A DNA stretch of 64,000 nt. Source: Candidatus Methylopumilus planktonicus (lineage in GTDB: Bacteria; Pseudomonadota; Gammaproteobacteria; Burkholderiales; Methylophilaceae). The notes under the pieces were generated by a model. That model made no database searches. It was not told the origin of the DNA and saw only the letters and a list, made by a program, of their open reading frames with translations. The stretch is taken from NCBI RefSeq assembly GCF_000981505.1, contig NZ_LN827929.1, forward strand, positions 558,001 to 622,000, given 5' to 3'. Of the stretch, positions 55,863-64,000 are shown in pieces. Each line of letters opens with the position of its first letter. The stretch's first letter is position 1. The translations under genes were made by a program, and so were the position numbers.

Positions 55863-56420
55863 ATGAAAATCGCTCAAGACCTTCGCGCTGGTAACGTCAT
55901 TATGGTTGGCACTGACCCCATGGTCATTTTAAAAGCTGAATATAATAAGTCAGGTCGAAATTCAGCTGTGGTTAAGATGAAAATGAAAAATCTTTTGACT
56001 GAAGCGCCGAGCGAAAACGTTTATAACGCCAGTGATAAATTTGAAGTGATTGTTTTAGATAAAAAGGATGTCACTTATTCTTATTTTTCAGATCCTGCTT
56101 ATGTATTCATGGATGGTGAATACAATCAATATGAAATTGATCCTGAAAATATGTCAGAAGCTTTAAATTTCTTAGAAGACGGCATGCCATGTGAGGTTAA
56201 ATTTTATAATGGAAAAGCTATTTCTGTAGAGCTTCCAAATTCTGTTACGCGTGAAATTACTTATACTGAGCCTGCTGTAAAAGGGGACACTTCAGGTAAG
56301 GTTATGAAGCCGGCTAAAATTAATACGGGCTTTGAAGTAATGGTGCCTTTATTCTGTAATACCGGTGACAAGATTGAAATTGATACGCGTACCTTAGAGT
56401 ACAAAAATCGCGTTTTATAA
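55863..56420 (+). CDS. efp: Elongation factor P
   Basis: A 185-residue EF-P that relieves ribosome stalling at polyproline stretches. The modification site is Arg32 in the loop [10 protein letters not shown], matching the EarP-type (rhamnosylated arginine) branch rather than the EpmA-type lysine branch, in agreement with the neighbouring earP. The three domains are KOW-like (about residues 1-62), OB (about 65-125) and a C-terminal OB (about 130-185) ending [18 protein letters not shown]. Confidence 0.98.
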   Translation: MKIAQDLRAGNVIMVGTDPMVILKAEYNKSGRNSAVVKMKMKNLLTEAPSENVYNASDKFEVIVLDKKDVTYSYFSDPAYVFMDGEYNQYEIDPENMSEALNFLEDGMPCEVKFYNGKAISVELPNSVTREITYTEPAVKGDTSGKVMKPAKINTGFEVMVPLFCNTGDKIEIDTRTLEYKNRVL

Positions 56421-56422
56421 TT

Positions 56423-57859
56423 TTAAGCAGTTCCCCCTACAACCAAACCGTCAATTTTCATAGTGGGTTGGCCTACACCTACCGGAACACTCTGACCTTC
56501 TTTACCGCAGGTCCCTACACCTGAATCCAAAGACATATCATTACCAATCATACTGACTTTCTTTAACACTTCAGGACCGTTCCCTATCAAAGTTGCACCC
56601 TTGACTGGATAGAGTAGTTTTCCGTCTTCAATCATCCAGGCTTCAGCTGCAGAAAATACAAACTTACCACTTGTGATATCTACTTGGCCGCCGCCAAAAT
56701 TAACCGCATAAATCCCTTTTTTTACTGACTTGATGATTTCTTCGGGAGTTTTTGTACCATTAAGCATATAAGTATTTGTCATTCTCGGCATAGGCAGATG
56801 TGCATATGACTCTCTTCTTGCATTCCCAGTAATTGGCATATTCATGAGTCTCGCATTTAATGTATCTTGAATGTAGCCTTTTAGAATGCCATTTTCAATA
56901 AGTACCGTTCTTTGTGTTTCATTACCTTCATCGTCAATATTAAGTGAGCCTCTTCGATCTTTGATAGTGCCGTCATCAACAACAGTAATATCTTTTGCAG
57001 CCACTTGTGTGCCAATTTTATTGCTAAATGCTGAGCTACCTTTTCGATTGAAGTCACCTTCTAGGCCATGACCAATAGCTTCGTGAAGAAGAATGCCAGG
57101 CCATCCGGGGCCCAAGACAACTGTCATGCTCCCAGCCGGTGCTGGTTTGGCATCTAAGTTAGTTATGGCTTGATGAACTGCCTCCTGCGCATATTGTTTT
57201 AATATGTCGTCTGAGAAATATTCAAATCCAAAACGTCCACCACCACCTGATGAGCCTTGCTCTCTTTTTCCATTCGATTCTGCAATAACATTGATAGATA
57301 ATCTTACTAAAGGTCTAATATCAGCAGCAATTTTTTGTTCATTATTAATAACAAATATCACTTCATACTCTCCAGCAATTGATGCTGTGACTTTGGTGAT
57401 TCGCTCATCCATTTTTTTAGCAAAATTTTCTATTTTTTTAAGAATCTTAATTTTTGTTTCTGCAGGCACAGCCGAGAGTGGGTCTTGAGTATTATATAAA
57501 TTAGAAGTTATTTTTGGTTGATCTAGTTTATGATTTTGATTTAAGTTTTTCGAGGCAATGGCTTTAGCAATATTTGAAGAAGATAAAAGGGCTTCAATAG
57601 ATATATCATCAGAATAAGCAAAAGCAGATTTGTCTTTGTTAACAGCTCTGACACCTACACCCTGATCGATTGAGAAGCTTCCCGATTTAACTTGACCTTC
57701 TTCAAGTCCCCAGTATTCATTTTTAGTGTATTGAAAATAAAGATCTGCATAATCGACACCATGAGACATCATGCCATTGAGTATTTTATTTAGATCATGA
57801 ATTTCAATACCAGATTGGGCGAGAAGTAAATCTTTTGCATATTCAATTTTATGTTCCAT
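56423..57859 (-). CDS. tldD: Metalloprotease TldD
   Basis: A 478-residue zinc protease that with TldE/PmbA degrades peptides such as microcin precursors and CcdA. The zinc site is HEAIGH (residues 259-264), followed downstream by the third ligand region near GTCGKEGQSVPVG (about 455-467). Glycine-rich GSSGGGGRFGFEYF precedes the core. No partner tldE is in the window. It is 8 nt after the nit gene in the conserved yhdP-nit-tldD run, and converges on efp with 2 nt between stops. Confidence 0.96.
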   Translation of the reverse strand: MEHKIEYAKDLLLAQSGIEIHDLNKILNGMMSHGVDYADLYFQYTKNEYWGLEEGQVKSGSFSIDQGVGVRAVNKDKSAFAYSDDISIEALLSSSNIAKAIASKNLNQNHKLDQPKITSNLYNTQDPLSAVPAETKIKILKKIENFAKKMDERITKVTASIAGEYEVIFVINNEQKIAADIRPLVRLSINVIAESNGKREQGSSGGGGRFGFEYFSDDILKQYAQEAVHQAITNLDAKPAPAGSMTVVLGPGWPGILLHEAIGHGLEGDFNRKGSSAFSNKIGTQVAAKDITVVDDGTIKDRRGSLNIDDEGNETQRTVLIENGILKGYIQDTLNARLMNMPITGNARRESYAHLPMPRMTNTYMLNGTKTPEEIIKSVKKGIYAVNFGGGQVDITSGKFVFSAAEAWMIEDGKLLYPVKGATLIGNGPEVLKKVSMIGNDMSLDSGVGTCGKEGQSVPVGVGQPTMKIDGLVVGGTA

Positions 57860-57867
57860 AGAAAATA

Positions 57868-58722
57868 TTATTTTATAGTTCGATGTTTAAGTGCAGGCAA
57901 GGATTTCCGGATAGACTTAATATAGTCTTTGTTTAAATACCCAGTGATTACACCCGAGCCGCGCGCGAGTTTGTCTAATATTGTGCCCCAAGGGTCTACA
58001 ATGATTGAATTGCCATGTGTTTCTCTTCCTGATAAGTGGTAGCCTCCTTGAGCAGGTGCTAATACATAACATTGATTCTCAATTGCTCTTGCTCGAATCA
58101 GAATTTCCCAGTGGGCTTTACCAGTTGTCTCTGTAAAAGCTGACGGAATTACAAGAAGATCAATGTCTTTCATAGCTCTGAATAACTCTGGAAATCGTAG
58201 GTCGTAACAAATAGCAATACCAATTCTACCAAATGGCGAATCGACAACTACAATTTCAGAACCTGCTTCAATTAATTTATCTTCGCGATAATATTCCTCT
58301 CCCATATCAAATCCGAAAAGGTGAATTTTGTCGTAGCGATGAACTAGGTTTCCTTTGTCATCATAAATTAAACAGCTATTTCTGATTTTATTTTTATCTT
58401 TTGAGACTAAAGGGATTGACCCGCCAATAATCCATACTTTATGCTTCTTGGCTTGCTTTGATAAGAACGACTGAACAATTCCTTGATCAGGTTTTTCTCT
58501 CGCTTTTAATTTCTCTGAATCCTTAGAAGTCATAATAGAGAAATATTCAGGTAGGGCAATAATTTTAGCGCCTTGATTGGCAGCAATTGTAATTAAATTT
58601 TCAGCTTCATTAAGATTTGAATTGATATCTGGCCCAGAAGCCATTTGAATGCCTGCAATCTTTACGATATCTTTATTTACTAATCTTGCTTTAGTTGTTT
58701 TTATTTTAGATTTAATGGCCAT
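57868..58722 (-). CDS. Nitrilase-family carbon-nitrogen hydrolase (Nit1/Nit2-like)
   Basis: A 284-residue amidase of the nitrilase superfamily. The catalytic triad is visible as Glu59 (ALPEYF), Lys132 (YDKIHLFGFD) and Cys172 (IGIAICYDLRFPEL). The closest described function for this type is deaminated glutathione amidase (metabolite repair). It lies 2 nt after yhdP and before tldD, an order common in betaproteobacteria. The first 20 residues are a basic extension and the true start may be internal. Confident on family, less so on substrate. Confidence 0.9.
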   Translation of the reverse strand: MAIKSKIKTTKARLVNKDIVKIAGIQMASGPDINSNLNEAENLITIAANQGAKIIALPEYFSIMTSKDSEKLKAREKPDQGIVQSFLSKQAKKHKVWIIGGSIPLVSKDKNKIRNSCLIYDDKGNLVHRYDKIHLFGFDMGEEYYREDKLIEAGSEIVVVDSPFGRIGIAICYDLRFPELFRAMKDIDLLVIPSAFTETTGKAHWEILIRARAIENQCYVLAPAQGGYHLSGRETHGNSIIVDPWGTILDKLARGSGVITGYLNKDYIKSIRKSLPALKHRTIK

Positions 58723-58724
58723 TA

Positions 58725-61700
58725 TTATTTTTTATCATTAAATAAGTTCTTAGTGTTATCAATTGTTGTTTTAATTTTATCAGCCGCTGAATTATTTACC
58801 TCTTCTGGTTTTTCCCACGTACCAATAATTCTATACTCAGAGGTTAGTACTTTATTAAGTGGATCTTTGAGTATTTTTTGTGCGATAAATGCTACCGCAC
58901 CTACAAGCGGGCCCCCTGCAAGTGCTGCAATTGATAAGCTATCACTAATATGAGGCGTTACTTTAAGATTTAAATCCTGCGTCTCCTTGATGATATTTAT
59001 TTCACCAGACATAAACACTTCAGCAGCTGGACCATCCATTCTAAAGTTACTTGTTTTCATAATGCCATTATTGACTCTAACAGCTACATTCATGGTATCA
59101 AGGACAAAGCCACTCCCAAATAAATCCCTAAAGTCTAAGCTGAGCCTTCTAGGTAAGCTTTGCAGGGTCAAGAGTCCAAAGAGCCTTCCTATGCCAGGCT
59201 CAACTTTTTGAACTATACCTTTACGCACATCAAGGTTGAAGGACCCATCTACTTTAGTTTTATCAAAAGAAAAAGGATTGCCTGGCCATCTCAATTGACC
59301 AGATACATCTGCTTCACCATCCTTTACAAAATTAGGAAAGCCAAGGAAATTAAGTGTTTCACCTAGATTGCTGATCTTCCAGCTAAAATTAATATTAGAT
59401 ATAGGGTTTTTATTCCAGTCTATCCAATCTCCCTCTGCTTGAAAAATATTTTTGTCATTAAAAATTTTAAATTTTTGAATATTAATATTTTGTTTTGAAG
59501 TCACAGAAACAAGCTCAAGCTTTCCGATTTTCTTACCATCAACTTCAAGGGAGTCAATTTTGATATCTAAATTAGGTACTTTTTGGCTGCTTGAACTTTG
59601 TGTTGAGGATATTTTTTTAATTTCATTTGGAAGCTTAAGTGCATTTAGTCTCGCAGTTAGCTTGTTATCTTTTTCAGTCCATAAAAGATTACCTGATGTT
59701 TCGTTTGAGCTAATTTTAAATTTTGTACTGGCATTAACTGGTGCTATTTCTATTTTCATATTATTAAATCGTCTATCAAAGAGGTCAGCATGTTTGAGCG
59801 CTATATCTGCTTTATCTATCTTAAAACCACTGCCACTATCTCCTTCGCTATAGACACTTATAAGGTCATCTAAATTTACATAGGGTAAATTAGCATTGAG
59901 ATAAAGTCCCTTTTGCGTACTTGTTTTAATGTCTGAGTTAATTGATATATAACCCTTGTCAATTGACATAATATTATTTTTTTCGATACGAGTTATTTTT
60001 GAACTCACAATATTGCTATATGCAAATTCAATTTGATCTGTTTTTGTATTATTTTGTTTTTTAGTAAAGTAAAACTTTTCTTCCTTATCGCGCGCTTTAT
60101 TGAATGGAGCAGGGTAGCTCATTTCAATCCCTTTTAAATCAGAAGATAATTGTATATTGAGTAAGGGTTTTTTATATTCCAGTAGACCTTCCCAATTTGC
60201 AGAGCCATTTATTTTTGAAAAACTTGTACCTAATTTCTCTTCAATACCTTTGTCAGTAAATTTTCCATTTAATTTAACTTTAATAGCCTTGCTTGAGTCT
60301 GCAACGAGTGAAATATTAGTATTGCCGCCAAACATGGTACCAGTTAGATTTTCAGTTTTGACATTTTTTTCGTCAAAAGTGACTAAGCCCTTAATTTTTT
60401 CTATTTTTGGAATCCCCACCGCAGGGTTAGTTAGATTGCTATCTAAAAATTGGTAATTACCCTTAAAAGTAATTGCATCAAGATTATCTATAGGGACATC
60501 AATATTTACTTTTAGTTTTCCTTCTCCAGACCCAGTGGCTTCATCGAATAAATGTTGAACAGATTCTTTTATGGGACTGTTATTAATAAATTTAATAGCT
60601 TCACGTGTTGGGCTATCAAGTGTGCTTTGAAGATTTAGTATAGGATGCTCGATCGCTATTGCAGGAATCTTTGTTTTAAGTTCTTTAATGGTGTTACCTA
60701 GAAATTGACCTTTCTTACTTAACAACTCGAAAGTGCCAGCATTAACTGAGGCATTAAAATCGAATTTCTCAATAACCGGCCAGCCTGTGCCATATTCGAT
60801 CAGGGTATTTTTACCAGTAGTTGTAACAATAAAGGAGCCCTCATTAGGATCGGCACGGTTTTGTGCATCGACGAATGGAAAATCGTCTGACGAACCTTTA
60901 ATTGAAACTAAAGTATTTTCAAGGCTACCCTCAAGGAGTGAAGTGTCTAGCCAGTGGAGACTTTCGGTACCGATCGTTTTTGGATAATAAGTTTTTGCAT
61001 GCTTCAAATCTATAAAAGGAATGGAAGCTTGGATATCTAGATAAGCCCCTTTTTCCAGTGAATGTTTAATACTGCCATTAATTGAACCGTTAATAAATGC
61101 ATTATTAAAGCTAATATTTTTAAACATTAAATAGTTTTTTGTCCATTTCAAGTCGCCATGCAAATCATTAAATTTGAGTTCTTCTCTAAATAATTTATTG
61201 TAAGTAAGAGATACATCAGTTGATTTTATTTTTAATGAGCCATCTTTGTCAGTCAGATGAATCGAGCCTGTAAGATTTTCAAAACCTGGTAAATCACCAA
61301 AGGCTTTTAGGCTTAACTTATCAAATTGGGCTTTAAGGCTTAATGCAATACTTTTATCATCAACCCACTTAAGATCCACCATAGAAAGAGAACCAGATGG
61401 CTTTATTGCATCAATTTTACTTTTAACATCATCAAAGTAAGGAATAGTTTGCAATATTTCACTTGCCGCATCGAGTTGAAGCTTATTTATTTGAAGAGAG
61501 AATGCAGTTGGTTTACTAGTTTCAGATGAAATGGTAATAGCCGAATCTGCATTTTCAATATTAATACCATTATTAGTAAGGAGATAAAGATTTTCAAATG
61601 TAACATGATGTTCTTTTTTACTAGAATACCAAATAATATTGCCTGAAAAATTCCGAAAATTAACCTCATTTTTATTAGCTTGATTCAATTCAGTTTTAAA

Positions 61701-62552
61701 ATTTGTGAGTTTAATTGATGCATTAATTTTATCAATCACCGCATTGTTAATGCTTGCAGTTAAATTTAGATCACCAGTACCAGCATTAATTTTGATTGGG
61801 TAGTCGACCCAGGGTGTATAAGCTGCCAGATTAATATTCCCAGCTTTAATTTTAACTTCAGAATCCCAGGAGTAAATATCTTCAATTTTTTTTGCATAAA
61901 TATTTCCGCTAAGATCAATAAATTGATTGTCACCATTACTGACTCTAAAATTGAGATTAAATTTGTGTTTACCAATGAGATCGATAATAAAGTGTGTTTT
62001 ATAACTAAGATTTAAATCTTTTAATGTGAGTGCTGGTGCTTTCCTATACTCATCATGCCAATCAACCTCGCCTTGTTCAATGGATACTTTTTTTTGATTA
62101 AGAAGCCAGTTTGTTAATTTATTATTTGACGGGCCATCAATGGGTATGCCACCAATAAAAATTTTATTAGTTGCATCTCGTCTCATAAGAAGTTTAGGCG
62201 CCTTCAATTTTATTTCCGAAAGTGTTGGAGCTAAATAAAACGGACTTAACCATGAAAAGTCAGCGCTGATTTCTGCAAGTGCAAGTGTTTTATTATTTTG
62301 GCTGTCATAAAATACAACTTCGTTTAAGGCAAACTCTGGATTAATAAAATCCCATCGACCTTCAAGTGAATTTATTTTGATTGTTTGGCCCGTGGCCTCC
62401 GAAGCAAGAATTTCAATCCTTGATTTGTAGTTATTTAAGTTAGGCTTAATATAAAATTGAAATGTAAGGCTAGAGATAACGATAAAAAAAACGTAGGTAA
62501 TGACGAGTGCAATACCTATTTTTTTAACGTAAGGAATTAATTTTTGTTTCAT
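58725..62552 (-). CDS. yhdP: AsmA-family protein YhdP
   Basis: A 1275-residue membrane-anchored protein of the YhdP/AsmA group, which bridges the envelope and moves phospholipids to the outer membrane. An N-terminal membrane helix (about residues 9-34) is followed by a very long beta-rich repeat region, and the C-terminal DUF3971/AsmA-like part has PGIGRLFGLLTLQSLPRRL and the DFRDLFGSGF stretch (about 1125-1155), as in YhdP. Ends in a Lys/Asn-rich tail. First gene of yhdP-nit-tldD. Size is near the E. coli protein (1266 residues). Confidence 0.93.
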   Translation of the reverse strand: MKQKLIPYVKKIGIALVITYVFFIVISSLTFQFYIKPNLNNYKSRIEILASEATGQTIKINSLEGRWDFINPEFALNEVVFYDSQNNKTLALAEISADFSWLSPFYLAPTLSEIKLKAPKLLMRRDATNKIFIGGIPIDGPSNNKLTNWLLNQKKVSIEQGEVDWHDEYRKAPALTLKDLNLSYKTHFIIDLIGKHKFNLNFRVSNGDNQFIDLSGNIYAKKIEDIYSWDSEVKIKAGNINLAAYTPWVDYPIKINAGTGDLNLTASINNAVIDKINASIKLTNFKTELNQANKNEVNFRNFSGNIIWYSSKKEHHVTFENLYLLTNNGINIENADSAITISSETSKPTAFSLQINKLQLDAASEILQTIPYFDDVKSKIDAIKPSGSLSMVDLKWVDDKSIALSLKAQFDKLSLKAFGDLPGFENLTGSIHLTDKDGSLKIKSTDVSLTYNKLFREELKFNDLHGDLKWTKNYLMFKNISFNNAFINGSINGSIKHSLEKGAYLDIQASIPFIDLKHAKTYYPKTIGTESLHWLDTSLLEGSLENTLVSIKGSSDDFPFVDAQNRADPNEGSFIVTTTGKNTLIEYGTGWPVIEKFDFNASVNAGTFELLSKKGQFLGNTIKELKTKIPAIAIEHPILNLQSTLDSPTREAIKFINNSPIKESVQHLFDEATGSGEGKLKVNIDVPIDNLDAITFKGNYQFLDSNLTNPAVGIPKIEKIKGLVTFDEKNVKTENLTGTMFGGNTNISLVADSSKAIKVKLNGKFTDKGIEEKLGTSFSKINGSANWEGLLEYKKPLLNIQLSSDLKGIEMSYPAPFNKARDKEEKFYFTKKQNNTKTDQIEFAYSNIVSSKITRIEKNNIMSIDKGYISINSDIKTSTQKGLYLNANLPYVNLDDLISVYSEGDSGSGFKIDKADIALKHADLFDRRFNNMKIEIAPVNASTKFKISSNETSGNLLWTEKDNKLTARLNALKLPNEIKKISSTQSSSSQKVPNLDIKIDSLEVDGKKIGKLELVSVTSKQNINIQKFKIFNDKNIFQAEGDWIDWNKNPISNINFSWKISNLGETLNFLGFPNFVKDGEADVSGQLRWPGNPFSFDKTKVDGSFNLDVRKGIVQKVEPGIGRLFGLLTLQSLPRRLSLDFRDLFGSGFVLDTMNVAVRVNNGIMKTSNFRMDGPAAEVFMSGEINIIKETQDLNLKVTPHISDSLSIAALAGGPLVGAVAFIAQKILKDPLNKVLTSEYRIIGTWEKPEEVNNSAADKIKTTIDNTKNLFNDKK

Positions 62553-62596
62553 TGGTCTTTCTTAAACTTAAACCACTTACGCTATTTTACTTTAAA

Positions 62597-64000
62597 TTAT
62601 TGAATTGATTGTTTTAGTTGTTCAAGAATGGATGGGTTATCTAGGGTTGAAATATCAGATGTAATTTCTTCCCCTCTAGCAAGAGAGCGCAGGAGTCTGC
62701 GCATAATTTTACCTGAGCGTGTTTTTGGTAAGTTATCTCCAAATCGAATATCGTCAGGCTTAGCAATAGGACCTATTTCTTTTCCAACCCAATCTCTGAG
62801 TTGATTAACAATTGCTTTTGCTTCTTCACCTTCAGGTCTTTTGCCTTTGAGTACCACGTAAGCTACGATAGATTCACCTTTAATTTCATGGGGCTTCCCA
62901 ACCACTGCAGCTTCTGCCACTAGAGGATTTGAAACTAGTGAAGATTCAATTTCCATGGTACCAAGCCTATGACCCGAAACGCTTAATACATCGTCGATAC
63001 GCCCCATAATAGTGAAATACCCAGTCGTTTTGTCTCTGATAGCTCCATCACCTGCTAGGTAAAATTTTCCACCTAGTTCTTGAGGGTAATAACTCTTCTT
63101 GTATCGTTCAGGGTCACCCCAGATAGTTCGAATCATTGAAGGCCAGGGTTTCTTGATAACCAATAAACCGCCTGTACCCCAAGGTACTTCATGCCCTGCT
63201 TCATCAACAATTGCAGCATCAATACCAGGGAAGGGAAGTGTGCAAGAGCCTGGAACTAATGGCGTTGCACCAGGCAATGGTGTAATAACATGACCGCCTG
63301 TTTCTGTTTGCCAAAATGTATCTACAATAGGGCATCGATGATGGCCAATTTTTTCGTAATACCACATCCATGCTTCAGGATTGATAGGCTCGCCAACTGA
63401 GCCTAAAAGACGAAGACTTGATAAATCGTAAGCATCAGGATTAGATTCTTCATTTAATTCAGATGCCTTGATAAGAGATCTGATTGCTGTAGGCGCTGTA
63501 TAAAAAATACTAATATGATGCTTTTCTATCATCTGCCAAAAGCGACCTGCATGCGGAAAAGTTGGAATGCCTTCATAAATAAGTTGTGTGGACCCCATAG
63601 CAAGAGGACCATAAACCACATAGGTATGTCCTGTAATCCATCCTACGTCCGCGGTACACCAATAAATATCATCCCCTTTAATATCAAATGTCCATCTCAT
63701 GGTGTTCATAGCATGAAGAAGATAACCTGCTGAAGAGTGCTGGACGCCCTTGGGGGTTCCGGTTGAGCCTGACGTGTAGAGTAAAAATAGAGGATGTTCG
63801 GCATTAACATATACCGGATCACAATCCGTCGATTGGTTTTTAATAAGCTCATGCCACCAAATTTCTTTAGCTTTTAACTCAATCACTTCTTTTGATTTCT
63901 TAAGCACTATAGTGCTAATGACTGTTTCACAACCGCCCAAATTAAATGCTTCATCTACTGCAGATTTAAGGGGGAGTGTTTTACCGCCTCGAAATTGAAT
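62597..64000 (-). CDS. acs: Acetyl-CoA synthetase, C-terminal part (gene continues past the window)
   Basis: The reading frame is open to the right edge and lacks its N-terminus, so about 468 of an expected ~650 residues are seen. Before the first visible possible start (a TTG at 63940) the frame still reads the family segment [18 protein letters not shown], which shows that the true start is outside. The AMP-forming signature [20 protein letters not shown] (cut as [11 protein letters not shown]) lies near 63770, the hinge [13 protein letters not shown] near 62950, and the acetylation-site lysine in [10 protein letters not shown] near 62710. It activates acetate to acetyl-CoA. Stop is 44 bp before yhdP. 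Confidence 0.96.
   Translation of the reverse strand: MQFRGGKTLPLKSAVDEAFNLGGCETVISTIVLKKSKEVIELKAKEIWWHELIKNQSTDCDPVYVNAEHPLFLLYTSGSTGTPKGVQHSSAGYLLHAMNTMRWTFDIKGDDIYWCTADVGWITGHTYVVYGPLAMGSTQLIYEGIPTFPHAGRFWQMIEKHHISIFYTAPTAIRSLIKASELNEESNPDAYDLSSLRLLGSVGEPINPEAWMWYYEKIGHHRCPIVDTFWQTETGGHVITPLPGATPLVPGSCTLPFPGIDAAIVDEAGHEVPWGTGGLLVIKKPWPSMIRTIWGDPERYKKSYYPQELGGKFYLAGDGAIRDKTTGYFTIMGRIDDVLSVSGHRLGTMEIESSLVSNPLVAEAAVVGKPHEIKGESIVAYVVLKGKRPEGEEAKAIVNQLRDWVGKEIGPIAKPDDIRFGDNLPKTRSGKIMRRLLRSLARGEEITSDISTLDNPSILEQLKQSIQ

Overview
The window is a densely packed, AT-rich stretch of a bacterial chromosome. It holds about 47 protein genes, all intact except for two cut by the window edges. I saw no rRNA, tRNA, insertion sequence, prophage or CRISPR array. 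No stretch above 300 bases lacks a gene; the longest gap is about 240 bp, upstream of the ammonium transporter. Gene content points to a streamlined methylotrophic betaproteobacterium of the family Methylophilaceae, of the OM43 / Candidatus Methylopumilus kind. The reasons are an mxaRSACKL methanol-dehydrogenase maturation cluster, a zwf-gnd-pgl set as used in the oxidative ribulose-monophosphate cycle, and betaproteobacterial orders (tyrA-aroA-cmk-rpsA-ihfB, metG/mrp/dcd/decarboxylase, trxB/ftsK-lolA-rarA-serS, yhdP-nit-tldD, earP-efp). The genus is an inference from content and order, not a sequence search.

Layout. 1-4520 (minus): mxaR, S, A, C, K and the first codons of mxaL, which form a MoxR ATPase / von Willebrand system for maturing PQQ methanol dehydrogenase. 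4680-6452 (plus): fabA-fabB, unsaturated fatty acid synthesis. 6449-6817 (minus): a small Mth938-domain protein. 6924-12179 (plus): alaA-hom-thrC-thyA-folA. 12172-14988 (minus): dcd and a basic amino acid decarboxylase. 15072-18311: gnd-zwf (minus) and divergent pgl. 18308-19396 (minus): mrp; 19480-21513 (plus): metG. 21514-29845 (minus): aat-bpt-tyrA-aroA-cmk-rpsA-ihfB, a terminator, then lapB-pyrF. 29883-31515 (plus): a TraB/GumN protein and a TrmH-type methyltransferase. 31505-32711 (minus): hslO and a DUF3301 protein. 32950-37188 (plus): amt, ispD, ispF and an ABC exporter. 37185-38685 (minus): trxB and an Smr protein. 38842-44740 (plus): ftsK-lolA-rarA-serS. 44737-45411 (minus): rpiA; 45480-48884 (plus): mfd. 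48940-54185 (minus): an AddB-like nuclease and a UvrD/AddA-like helicase. 54229-56420 (plus): greB-earP-efp. 56423-62552 (minus): yhdP-nit-tldD. 62597-64000 (minus): the C-terminal part of acs.

How it works together. The edges concern C1 and C2 metabolism (methanol dehydrogenase maturation; acetyl-CoA synthetase) and zwf/pgl/gnd can oxidise hexose phosphate to CO2 and ribulose 5-phosphate. The rest is housekeeping: Thr, Ala, aromatic and pyrimidine synthesis, isoprenoid precursors, translation (S1, MetRS, SerRS, EF-P with its rhamnosyltransferase), N-end-rule aminoacyl transferases, envelope biogenesis (LapB, LolA, YhdP) and DNA repair. I found no obviously new multi-gene system. The points most worth a second look are a LolA protein fused to an NTF2-like domain, an AddAB-like pair with one nuclease domain, the near-total lack of space at convergent gene ends, loss of lapA with a terminator overlapping the lapB promoter, and a few inverted repeats in divergent or leader regions.
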